DNA of 64,000 nt from contig NZ_JAGIBH010000018.1 of assembly GCF_017744445.1 (NCBI RefSeq), forward strand, positions 1-64,000, given 5' to 3'. This stretch comes from Caulobacter sp. GTDB taxonomy: Bacteria > Pseudomonadota > Alphaproteobacteria > Caulobacterales > Caulobacteraceae. The translations under genes were made by a program, and so were the position numbers. How positions within the stretch are numbered: the stretch's first letter is position 1; every line of letters starts with the position of its first letter. The notes under the pieces are model-generated. The model did no database searches. It saw only the letters and a program-made list of their open reading frames with translations, and had not been told where the DNA came from. Shown in pieces: positions 9,337 through 17,288 of the stretch.

Positions 9337-9664
9337 CGGGCTTGAGTCTCGCCGAGCCGGCCTTGGCGGACAAGGCTTTTGCTCGTTGGCGCGAGCATTG
9401 AAGGGTTGGGGGAGCCGGGAGGTGAGAACACGCAAGAACACGTGCGTCGGCGCCTTTAGCCGTGAGGCCTGGACATACGCGCCGACTTCCCGGCCGGGAG
9501 ATTTTGGCGAACGGCGCGGGATGCTCTGCGCCGCGAGTCGTTCAACGCCCTGACCGATAGGTTGCATTTCCACGCGCCGCAATACCCGAGAATTAAGGGG
9601 TTTGGAGGCGGGAGGCAGGGCGGGGCGAGCGCGCCGATCGGGCGCGCAAGCCGGGGTGGGTCCC
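9337..9664. other. Intergenic region, nothing recognised
   Basis: These 328 bp lie between the divergent MNT-HEPN and GcrA-like genes. Open frames crossing the region have no family resemblance. It presumably holds two divergent promoters, but no clear promoter, repeat or RNA gene was seen. Confidence 0.4.
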
Positions 9665-10186
9665 ATGCATACCGCCCAAACCGCCGGGTCCTGGCCAGAG
9701 GCCCGGGTCCTCGAACTGAAATGTCTGTGGTCGGACGGTCTAAGTGCGGCTCGGATCGCCAAGGTCCTGGGCGGCGTCAGTCGCAACGCCGTCATCGGCA
9801 AGGTCCATCGCCTGGGCCTGGCTGGGCGCCCGACACCGTCGCCGCCGGCCGGCCGGCGTCCCACCACACCGACCAGAGCCGCCCGCGCCGCGTCGACGCC
9901 CAAGCCCCCTCCCCCGCCCCGGCCGCCGAGCGCGCCGCAGGCGGCGCGACGCCCGCGCCACGCCGAGGTCGCGCAGGCCTCTGGTCCCTATGCGCCGCTG
10001 TGGCTATTGGGTCCCGGAGCCTGCCGCTGGCCGATCGGGGATCCGCGCGGGGCGGGCTTTGGGTTCTGTGGAGCGCCGACCGTGCGGCGGCCCTATTGCG
10101 ACGATCACCGGGGGCGGGCCTATCGGGCGGCGCCGGGGCGCGCTGACCGGAGCGCGAGCCCGGCGCGGCGGCGAGGTGTGGGCTGA
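9665..10186 (+). CDS. GcrA-family cell-cycle regulator paralogue
   Basis: A 173-aa protein. Residues about 10-50 (LELKCLWSDGLSAARIAKVLG, then SRNAVIGKVHRLGL) match the helix-turn-helix of GcrA, the alphaproteobacterial regulator that works with sigma-70 RNA polymerase at promoters methylated by CcrM. A long proline/alanine/arginine linker follows. The C-terminal part, CRWPIGDP...FCGAPT...YCDDH, is the conserved GcrA RNA-polymerase-interaction region. ATG 9665 is preferred over ATG 9602 because homology begins right after it. A degraded second copy lies at about 18.8 kb. This is likely an accessory paralogue and not the chromosomal gcrA, given the plasmid context and the extreme linker composition. 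Confidence 0.8.
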   Translation: MHTAQTAGSWPEARVLELKCLWSDGLSAARIAKVLGGVSRNAVIGKVHRLGLAGRPTPSPPAGRRPTTPTRAARAASTPKPPPPPRPPSAPQAARRPRHAEVAQASGPYAPLWLLGPGACRWPIGDPRGAGFGFCGAPTVRRPYCDDHRGRAYRAAPGRADRSASPARRRGVG

Positions 10187-10243
10187 CGGCGCGCAGTTGG
10201 GGTGGCGAGGCCCTGGGCCTGAGCGAACCCATCCGCCCGAGGG

Positions 10244-10636
10244 CTAGATAACCAGTTCCTCGCCGCTCGGACCCTTGGCCATCGCCATGGCGATGGCGTC
10301 AAAGAGCGCCTGCATCTGGACGGGCTTGCGCAACAGGTCGTCGGCGCCCGCCGCGATGGCTTGCGCGCGCAGCTCGAGCCCTTCATCGGCCGTGACCAGC
10401 AGGAGGGGCAGTTGCGCCTTGGCGTCCGGGCGCGCTCGGATGGCGCGGATGGCCGCCAGGCCGTCCATGCCGGGCATGCGGTAATCCATCAGGACGACGT
10501 CAAAGTGCTGGGTCTCAATCGAACTCAGGCCGGCCTCGGCGTTATCGGCTTCGGCCATCTCGACCTCCGCGGCCGACAGCATGCTTTTCACGACCAGCCG
10601 GTTCATCGCGTTGTCGTCGACGAAGAGCACACGCAT
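10244..10636 (-). CDS. Single-domain CheY-like response regulator
   Basis: A 130-aa receiver domain with no output domain: acidic pair VDDN at residues 6-8, phospho-acceptor in VLMDYRMPGMDG, conserved threonine in LLVTAD, and KP lysine in LLRKPVQ. ATG 10636 is preceded by GAAGGAG at normal spacing. It lies 14 bp downstream of the CHASE2 hybrid kinase on the same strand, so it is the probable phosphorelay partner. It is similar along its whole length to the receiver at 16803-17222 (shared AMNR, MPGMDGL, AIRAIRAR, TAGADD-like blocks), which suggests a duplication. As a stand-alone receiver it should act by protein-protein contact. Confidence 0.85.
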   Translation of the reverse strand: MRVLFVDDNAMNRLVVKSMLSAAEVEMAEADNAEAGLSSIETQHFDVVLMDYRMPGMDGLAAIRAIRARPDAKAQLPLLLVTADEGLELRAQAIAAGADDLLRKPVQMQALFDAIAMAMAKGPSGEELVI

Positions 10637-10650
10637 GTCGGACGTCTCCT

Positions 10651-12960
10651 TCAGGCCGCGTCGGCGACAGCGTCGGCCGCGAACAGTTGCCCCAGGCGCT
10701 CGGACAGCTCGCCCGCCGCTATGGGCTTTTGCACGACGAGATCGGCGCCGACGGCGCGCAGTGATGTCGCCGCCTCGGCCTCGCCGGCCCACAGCACCGC
10801 GATCCTTGGCGGCTCCGCCTGGCTGGCGAAAGCGGCCAACGCCTCGGCGGGCGACTGCTCGCCCTGCGACAAGGCCTTGCCCTCGATCAGCACCAGATCG
10901 CAGGCGCGAGCGGCGATGAGCTGGCGGGCCTCTTCAAGGGTCGCGACGATCTCGAGCGCGGCGACCTGAGCCGAAAGCGCGGCTTTCAGAACGCCGCGCG
11001 CCAGCGGGTTGGCCTCCACGAGCAACACCCTGGCGTCCTGCAAGGTCGTCGCCGTCCCGCCCTCTGGCAGGACGATCTCGGTCAGCGGCAGCCGGACGAT
11101 GAAGCGCGACCCGGCTCCCAAGGCGCTTTCGACGTGCAGCTCGCCACCCATGGCGTTGGCCAGCCGGCGACAGATCGGCAGGCCCAGGCCAGTGCCCCCG
11201 TATTTGCGCGTGGTGCTCGCGTCGACCTGGGTGAAGGGTTCGAAGATGCGCTCAAGGTCGTCGGGGGCGATGCCGATGCCCGTGTCGGTGACCGTAAACA
11301 CCAGACTGTCGCCGGCCTGCGATCGCTCAACCCCGCTGGTCAGCGAGATTTCACCCGTGTCGGTGAACTTGATGGCGTTGGCCAGCAGGTTGAAGAGGAT
11401 CTGGCGAAGACGGCCCGCGTCCTCATCGATCAGGCGCGGCGCCGCAGCTCTGTCGCCCTTCAGGCGCAGGCCCTTGGCTTGGGCCTTGTCGGTCCAGACC
11501 GCCAAGGTCTCGTCAAGCAAGCGGCCCAAATCCATGGGCGCCTTGGTGATGGCGACGGCCCCGCTTTCCATTTTGGCGACGTCCAGAAGGTCTTCCACCA
11601 GCGCAAGCATGGTCTCGCCGCTGGCGTGAACCAGACGGATCTTCTCGCGCACCTCGGGCGGCAGTGCCTGGTCGGCCAGGACGACCTGCGTCATGCCCAT
11701 CACCCCGTTGAGCGGCGTGCGGATCTCGTGGCTGGTCATGGCCAGGAAGTCGGTGCGCGCCTTGAGGGCCCGGTCCAGCGCGACGTTGGCGACGGCCAAC
11801 TCGTCGTGGGCGGCGCGGATGCTGTCGCGGCTCTCGCGCATATGATCGGCCAGCTGGCGCAGATGCGTTTCGCGCGCCTGGATCACCGCGTCGGCGCGGC
11901 GCTTCAGCTCGGTGCGCACCAGCCATGCCAGGCTTAGAACCTGGGTGAGGATCACCGCGCCCGGGCCGAAGGCGATCGGCGTCCAGGCCTGCAGCACGAC
12001 GGGCAGCACGATGATCGCCCCGCCCACCAGCAGGTGCCGACGTAGCGCCGCGCCGTAGTCGGCGCTCGCTCTGGGGCGCAGGAAGACGGCGGCCAGCGCC
12101 GCGCAGAGGATCAGCAGCGGCAGGCTCGGCGCCTGGAGGGCCCGGCCCACGCGCAGGCTCTCATAGGCCAGGGCGTGGACATAGACGCCTTGGAGGATCC
12201 CACGCTTGGGCGTGGCGAACTGGTCGCCCAGTTCGATGGCCGTTGAGCCGATCAAGACGTCGCGACCCCGGACCAGGCTTGGGTCGAACGTGCCGGCGTA
12301 AACGTCCTTGAAGCTGATCCTGGGGACGGCATTGGCGTCGAAGCCGTAGTCGATCAGGAACGCGCCCGCTGTGGGCGGGCGGCCAAGGAGCGTCGAAGCC
12401 ATCGAGGGCCGCAAGCCGCCGGCGGTGTCGAAGCCCAGCTTGTAGCGTCGCACGCGGCCATCGGCGTCGATCGGCACGTTGACGCTGGCCAGGACGACAT
12501 CCTGGGTCAAGGCCTCCATCGGCCGTGTGCTGATGGCTCGGCCGTCGGCCTCGCGGCCGGCCTGGACGAAGGTGGGCATGATGACCTGGCCCGGCCAGCG
12601 CCGGACGGCCGCGGCCAGCGCCGCGTCGGCGGCCGCCGAAGATCGGGCGCTAAAATCGACGTCCAGACCAACCACCCTGGCGCCCGCGCCATTCAGGTTT
12701 TCGATCGCCCGCGCGAAGCGGTCCCGCCCCCAGGGCCAGGTTCCGGCGGCCTTCAGGCTCTCGGCGTCGATCTCGACAACCGTCAGCGCGCCGCTCGGCG
12801 GCCGCTTGAGCAGCTGGAAGCGCCATTGCGAGAGGGCGTCGTCCAGCGGATGCAGCGCGCCGGCTTGGACGGCCAGCACGGCGCACGCGGTGATGCACAT
12901 CACGCCAAGCGCGGACTTCATCCGCGCGCCGAAACCCGGCCGAAGGCTCTGGAAAAACAA
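10651..12960 (-). CDS. CHASE2 hybrid sensor histidine kinase with degenerate receiver
   Basis: A 769-aa membrane kinase. An N-terminal membrane anchor is followed by a periplasmic CHASE2 sensor (VVEIDAESLKAAGTWPWGRD) to about residue 270, then three hydrophobic segments. A coiled linker leads to HisKA with FLAMTSHEIRTPLNG, then a HATPase domain (NLLANAIKFT, DTGIGI, GGTGLGLPICRRL). The C-terminal receiver-like domain has DLVLIEGKAL where the phospho-acceptor aspartate is expected, so it is probably a pseudo-receiver. The TTG start at 12960 is chosen because a GAGGGA site precedes it and it lies only 3 bp after the fecR-like gene, implying coupling; ATG 12921 is an alternative. CHASE2 kinases next to FecR-domain proteins are a recurring arrangement. 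Confidence 0.85.
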   Translation of the reverse strand: MFFQSLRPGFGARMKSALGVMCITACAVLAVQAGALHPLDDALSQWRFQLLKRPPSGALTVVEIDAESLKAAGTWPWGRDRFARAIENLNGAGARVVGLDVDFSARSSAAADAALAAAVRRWPGQVIMPTFVQAGREADGRAISTRPMEALTQDVVLASVNVPIDADGRVRRYKLGFDTAGGLRPSMASTLLGRPPTAGAFLIDYGFDANAVPRISFKDVYAGTFDPSLVRGRDVLIGSTAIELGDQFATPKRGILQGVYVHALAYESLRVGRALQAPSLPLLILCAALAAVFLRPRASADYGAALRRHLLVGGAIIVLPVVLQAWTPIAFGPGAVILTQVLSLAWLVRTELKRRADAVIQARETHLRQLADHMRESRDSIRAAHDELAVANVALDRALKARTDFLAMTSHEIRTPLNGVMGMTQVVLADQALPPEVREKIRLVHASGETMLALVEDLLDVAKMESGAVAITKAPMDLGRLLDETLAVWTDKAQAKGLRLKGDRAAAPRLIDEDAGRLRQILFNLLANAIKFTDTGEISLTSGVERSQAGDSLVFTVTDTGIGIAPDDLERIFEPFTQVDASTTRKYGGTGLGLPICRRLANAMGGELHVESALGAGSRFIVRLPLTEIVLPEGGTATTLQDARVLLVEANPLARGVLKAALSAQVAALEIVATLEEARQLIAARACDLVLIEGKALSQGEQSPAEALAAFASQAEPPRIAVLWAGEAEAATSLRAVGADLVVQKPIAAGELSERLGQLFAADAVADAA

Positions 12961-12963
12961 GGC

Positions 12964-15051
12964 CTATTCCCTCGGTCTGCCAGGACCGCTGTTAGCGCCC
13001 GGATCGTTCCCCTTTCCGGGGTCCGCGCCGGGGCCCTGGCCGTTGCCGATGCTTGCGTCGGGACCTTGGCCGTTTCCGTTGCCGGGACCGCCCGGAGCGC
13101 CCGGACCCTGCCCGGCGCCATTGTTCGCGCCGGGACCTTGACCGTTGCCGTTGCCGGGGCCGCCCGAGGCGCCCGGACCCTGACCGGCGCCATTGTTCGC
13201 GCCGGGGCCTGGGCCGTTGCCGTTGCCGGGGCCGCCCGAAGCGCCCGGACCCTGGCCGGCGCCCGTGTTCGCGTCAGGCCCTGGGCCGTTGCCGTTGCCG
13301 GGGCCGCCCGGAGCGCCGGGACCCTGACCGGCGCCATTGTTCGCGCCAGGACCTGCGCCGTTGCCGTTGCCGGGACCGCCCGAGGCGCCGGGACCCTGAC
13401 CGGCGCCATTGTTCGCGCCAGGACCTTGGCCGTTGCCGTTGCCGGGGCCGCCCGGGGCGCCGGGACCCTGGCCGGCGCCCGTGTTCGCGCCAGGACCTTG
13501 GCCGTTGCCGTTGCCGGGACCGCCCGAGGCGCCCGGACCCTCACCGGCGCCATTGTTCGCGCCGGGGCCTGGGCCGTTGCCGTTGCCCGGCCCGCCCGGG
13601 GCGCCGGGGCCCTGGCCGTTACCATTGTTCGCGCCGGGACCTGGACCGTTGCCGTTGCCAGGACCGCCCGGGGCGCCCGGACCCTGGCCGGCGCCATTGT
13701 TCGCGCCAGGACCTGGACCGTTGCCGTTGCCGGGCTCGCCCGGGGCGCCGGGGCCCTGGCCGTTACCATTGTTCGCGCCAGGACCTGGGCCGTTGCCGTT
13801 GCCGGGACCGCCCGGGGCGCCGGGACCCTGGCCGTTACCATTGTTCGCGCCGGGGCCTTGGCCGTTGCCGTTGCCGGGACCGCCCGGGGCGCCGGGGCCC
13901 TGGCCGTTACCATTGTTCGCGCCAGGACCTTGGCCGTCGCCGTTGCTGGCGCCGCCCGCGGTCTCGGGGCCTTGGCCATTGCCGCTATTGGCGCCCGCGC
14001 CCGAACCTGAAGGCCCGGCGCCGCCCGCTGAATTGCCGCTGTTGCCTGCGGTGCTCGGCCCGTTCCCGCTCGAGGTGTCGCTGGCGCCGCCGCCAACGCC
14101 GTTTCCATGGCCAGGGTTGGATCCAGGATCGGCGCCGGCGCCGGTATTACCGGCGGTATGGCCTTCGCTTCCCGACGCCGGCGGGCCCGAACCGCCGCCC
14201 GACTCTGTCGCGGCGATGTCTCCGCTGGCCGCGAGGCTGACGCGGACAAGGGCGGCCGCCTGCGCTTGCATGGGTGTTGAGGCCGACGAGCCCGAGCTGT
14301 CCACCATCGCGGCGACGGCGGTTTGGTTGGCCAGCTGAACGGGCGCGGACGGCTGGGCGGGCGCGGGCGGCGCCGTCGGCGCGGCGGCGGCGCCGGCGGT
14401 CAAGCCAGAGAGGGCGGAGGGGCCCTCAACCAGGCCGCCCGATACAGAACTATAGTCGAGCGACACGGTTTGCGCGGGCAGCGGGGCCTCAACGCTGGCG
14501 CGCGGCGTCTCGACGGTGAGTTGCTCAGGCGCGGCCTTGGAGACGACGCCCGTGGCCCCAGCGCCCACATCACGCACCGCGCCGCCTTGGCCGGCATGGA
14601 CCTCGACCAGACCTTCGGCGACGTGGACGGAGTCGGCCCCCATCTCGACGTTCACGGTGAAGGTGGTGCCCTTCACGACGGCGGCCAGCAGTGGGGTCTC
14701 GACGCGGAAGTGCTGCGAAGGCTTCTTGTCGACCTGGAACAGGATCGAACCCAGATCCTGCATGACCCGGGTCATACCCTCGTTCGACTCGGGCGCTACC
14801 GACATGCGGCTGTTGGGGCCCAGCGTGATGCGCTGCTTGCCATTGAACAACGCCGCGCGGCCGCCGGCGGCCGTCGTGACGATGCTTCCCACCGGCAGGA
14901 CCTGGTTGGCGGCGGCCGGCGCGGGCGCCTTGCCTGGGGCCGCGATCCGCACGACGCCGGCGACTTCGACCAGCTTCCAATCGGCCGCGAAGGCGCCGGT
15001 GGCGCTGAGCGCGAGGGCGGAAACCGCGATGGCCATACGGGTCAGACCCAT
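12964..15051 (-). CDS. FecR-domain protein with long Asn-Gly-Pro repeat tail
   Basis: A 695-aa exported protein with a signal peptide ending near ALSATGAFA. Residues 25-165 form a FecR domain (LPVGSIVTTAAGGRAALF, GSILFQVDKKPSQHFRVETP, AVVKGTTFTV), a periplasmic fold found in anti-sigma and cell-surface proteins. From about 300 to the end the protein is built from imperfect copies of a roughly 20-residue unit of Gly, Asn, Pro and Gln (NGNGQGPG, APGGPG). This tail is probably disordered. Repeat copies can expand or contract by recombination, so length may vary between isolates. It is the first gene of an operon with the CHASE2 kinase and receiver, and diverges from the TpsB gene, suggesting joint control of adhesion. 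Confidence 0.85.
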   Translation of the reverse strand: MGLTRMAIAVSALALSATGAFAADWKLVEVAGVVRIAAPGKAPAPAAANQVLPVGSIVTTAAGGRAALFNGKQRITLGPNSRMSVAPESNEGMTRVMQDLGSILFQVDKKPSQHFRVETPLLAAVVKGTTFTVNVEMGADSVHVAEGLVEVHAGQGGAVRDVGAGATGVVSKAAPEQLTVETPRASVEAPLPAQTVSLDYSSVSGGLVEGPSALSGLTAGAAAAPTAPPAPAQPSAPVQLANQTAVAAMVDSSGSSASTPMQAQAAALVRVSLAASGDIAATESGGGSGPPASGSEGHTAGNTGAGADPGSNPGHGNGVGGGASDTSSGNGPSTAGNSGNSAGGAGPSGSGAGANSGNGQGPETAGGASNGDGQGPGANNGNGQGPGAPGGPGNGNGQGPGANNGNGQGPGAPGGPGNGNGPGPGANNGNGQGPGAPGEPGNGNGPGPGANNGAGQGPGAPGGPGNGNGPGPGANNGNGQGPGAPGGPGNGNGPGPGANNGAGEGPGASGGPGNGNGQGPGANTGAGQGPGAPGGPGNGNGQGPGANNGAGQGPGASGGPGNGNGAGPGANNGAGQGPGAPGGPGNGNGPGPDANTGAGQGPGASGGPGNGNGPGPGANNGAGQGPGASGGPGNGNGQGPGANNGAGQGPGAPGGPGNGNGQGPDASIGNGQGPGADPGKGNDPGANSGPGRPRE

Positions 15052-15062
15052 GGTAGTGCCTC

Positions 15063-15096
15063 TATACCTGCCGATCGATGTAGTTGGTCAGGTATA
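15063..15096. promoter_or_regulatory. Dyad TATACCTG...CAGGTATA between fecR-like and tpsB genes
   Basis: Two perfect 8-bp inverted arms, separated by 18 bp, lie just upstream of the FecR gene start. The surrounding 132-bp divergent region is AT-rich relative to its flanks. It could be an operator or an mRNA hairpin in the FecR leader. Confidence 0.4.
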
Positions 15097-15183
15097 AATC
15101 CACTAAGCTAAATCTCTCCTAATGCCTGTAGTTTCCAAGCGGACTTAACGCTGGATTTATCTATCCAAGCTATTGGTTTCGTT

Positions 15184-16800
15184 GTGGGACATCTCATATC
15201 AAATGTTAAACGCCTGCTGGGCGGAAAGACCTGTTTGAGGTTTCGCGCGGGCGTGCTCGTCGCTATTCTTGCAACGATGAGTCTGGCGGCGCCGGCGCTT
15301 GCGCGGCAGCAGTCGGCCGGCGAGACCGCCGCGCCTGAACATTTCGTCCTGACGGGCCTGACCATCGACGGCGTGAGCGCCTATCCGCTCAAGCAGTTGG
15401 CGCCGCTCTACGCCGACTATCTGGCCCGTGACGTGGCCATGGAAGATCTGGTCAGGATCGCCCAGGCCATCACCGACAAGTATCGCGCCGACGGATATTT
15501 CCTGTCGCGCGCCGTCGTGCCGCCTCAGGGGCCGGGCGGCCATGCTCGCATTCGGGTCTATGAAGGCTATATCGACCAGATCGAGGTCACCGGCGACGCC
15601 GCCCCGGCCGTTGAGGCCTTGCTGGACGGGGTGTCTGGCCGTCGCCCCCTGCGCCTGGCGGACCTGGAGCGCCGCCTGACCCTGGCGCGCGATCTTCCAG
15701 GCGTGCGCCCCAGTTCGCGCATCGAGCCCAATCTCGACGATCCGGCCCGTCACAAGCTGGTCGTGGTCGCGGGCCTCAAGCGCTGGACGGGCAGCGTCTA
15801 TGTCGACAATCGCGGCGCCCGGACGCTGGGGCCGGTGCAGGCCAATGTCCGGTTGGCGCGCAACGGCGTCGTCACGGCGGGCGACCAACTGGCCCTATCG
15901 GCGCTGACCACGCCCAGCGATCCGGGCGAGTATCTCCAGGCCGACCTGGCCTATGGCGCGCCGCTGGCGGGCGAGACACGCCTGCGCCTGGGCGCCTCGG
16001 CGTCTCGATCGCGCCAGGGAAGCGCCCCGCGCAACAATAGCGTCGGCACCGAGAGCCAGGCCGTCAGCGTGCGCTTGGCCCATCCGCTGATCCGCGACCG
16101 CAAGACCGCGGTTTGGGCCGCGGTGGCGCTGGATGGCCGGCACGTCGAACAATCCTACCGCGGCGGCGGGGCCTATCGTGACGACCTGCGCGTGGCGCGG
16201 GCCTCGATCCAGGCCGACATCGGCACGAACCGCAGCGCGGTCAGCGGCTATGCCCAGGTCTCGCGCGGGCTGCAGGTTCTGGGCGCGACGCGCACGCCAA
16301 GCCGCGGCCACTCGCGCTTCGACGCCGACGGCGGCTTCTGGAAGGTCAATGTCGGCGCCAGCCACTATCGCGACCTGGGCAAACGCATGGGCGTCTATGT
16401 CTCGGCCGATGCCCAGTGGAGCCCCAACCCCCTGCTGCTCTCCGAGGAGTTCGCCCCCGGCGGCCTGCCCTATGGCCGGGCCTACAACTACGCGGAAATC
16501 TCGGGCGACAGCGGCGCTGGCGCCATGGCCGAGTTGCGTTATGGCTTCGCGCCCAAAAAGGCCGGGCCGGTCAGTTTTGTCCAAGCCTACGCCTTTGTCG
16601 ACGGCGCCAAGGTCTGGAACACGGCCTCGGCCTACAGCCTGCGCTCGGCGGCCCTTTCATCCGCCGGCGGCGGTTTGCGGGTGACGGTGAACAACAAGAT
16701 CACCGCGCGCGTCGAGGCCGCCAAGCCGCTCACCCGGACGCCCTATGAGACGGGCGACAAGGACTGGCGCGTCTTCGGCGCGATTTCGGCCGCGTTCTAA
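15184..16800 (+). CDS. TpsB outer-membrane transporter (ShlB/FhaC/HecB family)
   Basis: A 538-aa outer-membrane protein of two-partner secretion. A signal peptide (ending ...MSLAAPALA) is followed by a POTRA domain at about residues 55-145 (IDGVSAYPLKQL, YRADGYFLSRAVVPPQ, RIRVYEGYIDQI) and a C-terminal beta-barrel beginning near WTGSVYVDNRGARTLG. It ends in aromatic-alanine AISAAF, suitable for BAM insertion. It would translocate a TpsA exoprotein carrying an N-terminal haemagglutination domain; such a protein begins at 62163, far away in this window. GTG 15184 gives a complete signal peptide. The divergent FecR/CHASE2 operon probably shares its promoter region. Confidence 0.85.
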   Translation: MGHLISNVKRLLGGKTCLRFRAGVLVAILATMSLAAPALARQQSAGETAAPEHFVLTGLTIDGVSAYPLKQLAPLYADYLARDVAMEDLVRIAQAITDKYRADGYFLSRAVVPPQGPGGHARIRVYEGYIDQIEVTGDAAPAVEALLDGVSGRRPLRLADLERRLTLARDLPGVRPSSRIEPNLDDPARHKLVVVAGLKRWTGSVYVDNRGARTLGPVQANVRLARNGVVTAGDQLALSALTTPSDPGEYLQADLAYGAPLAGETRLRLGASASRSRQGSAPRNNSVGTESQAVSVRLAHPLIRDRKTAVWAAVALDGRHVEQSYRGGGAYRDDLRVARASIQADIGTNRSAVSGYAQVSRGLQVLGATRTPSRGHSRFDADGGFWKVNVGASHYRDLGKRMGVYVSADAQWSPNPLLLSEEFAPGGLPYGRAYNYAEISGDSGAGAMAELRYGFAPKKAGPVSFVQAYAFVDGAKVWNTASAYSLRSAALSSAGGGLRVTVNNKITARVEAAKPLTRTPYETGDKDWRVFGAISAAF

Positions 16801-16802
16801 AG

Positions 16803-17222
16803 CTAAATCAACGTCTGATCGCCACGCGCGGCGATGGCCCTGCCGATCGTGTCGAACAGGTTTTCCATCGCGACCGGCTTTAACATGACGTCGTCGGCGC
16901 CGGCGGTCAGGCATTGGTGACGGATGTCGGACGCCATGTCGGCGGTGACAACCACGATCGGCAGCTTGGCCTTGGCGTCGTCGCGGGCGCGAATGGCGCG
17001 GATGGCCGTCAGGCCGTCCATGCCCGGCATCCGCAGGTCCATCAGGATCAGGTCGTAATCGTTGCTTTCGATCATACGAAGACCGGATTCGGCTTCTGGG
17101 GCCTCGGCAAGATCTAGGCCCGCGACCGACAGCATGTCCCGCACCACGCGGCGGTTCATGGCATCGTCTTCGACGAACAAAATCCGCAAGGCCCTACTCC
17201 CAATACTCGAGGCTTCGTTCAT
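16803..17222 (-). CDS. Single-domain CheY-like response regulator (second copy)
   Basis: A 139-aa receiver-only protein: VEDDAMNRR at the acidic pocket, LILMDLRMPGMDG around the phospho-acceptor, VVVTAD and MLKPVAMENLF with the conserved lysine. It is paralogous to the receiver at 10244-10636. ATG 17222 is used; a TTG at 17246 would add eight residues. It is 66 bp downstream of the EAL gene on the same strand, so both may be one transcript, linking phosphorelay input to cyclic-di-GMP turnover. Its stop is 3 bp from the convergent TpsB stop codon, leaving no room for a separate terminator. Confidence 0.8.
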   Translation of the reverse strand: MNEASSIGSRALRILFVEDDAMNRRVVRDMLSVAGLDLAEAPEAESGLRMIESNDYDLILMDLRMPGMDGLTAIRAIRARDDAKAKLPIVVVTADMASDIRHQCLTAGADDVMLKPVAMENLFDTIGRAIAARGDQTLI

Positions 17223-17288
17223 CGACTGAAACGCGAGCTTGGACAATCCCTTATGATATTGTCGCCTTGCCGACAGTATGGCCAGGAA

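Noticed and set aside
12826..14338. Long ORFs on both strands with arginine- or proline-rich repeats
   Set aside because: Out-of-frame readings of the GC-rich FecR repeat tail. Only the FecR frame has a signal peptide and domain.
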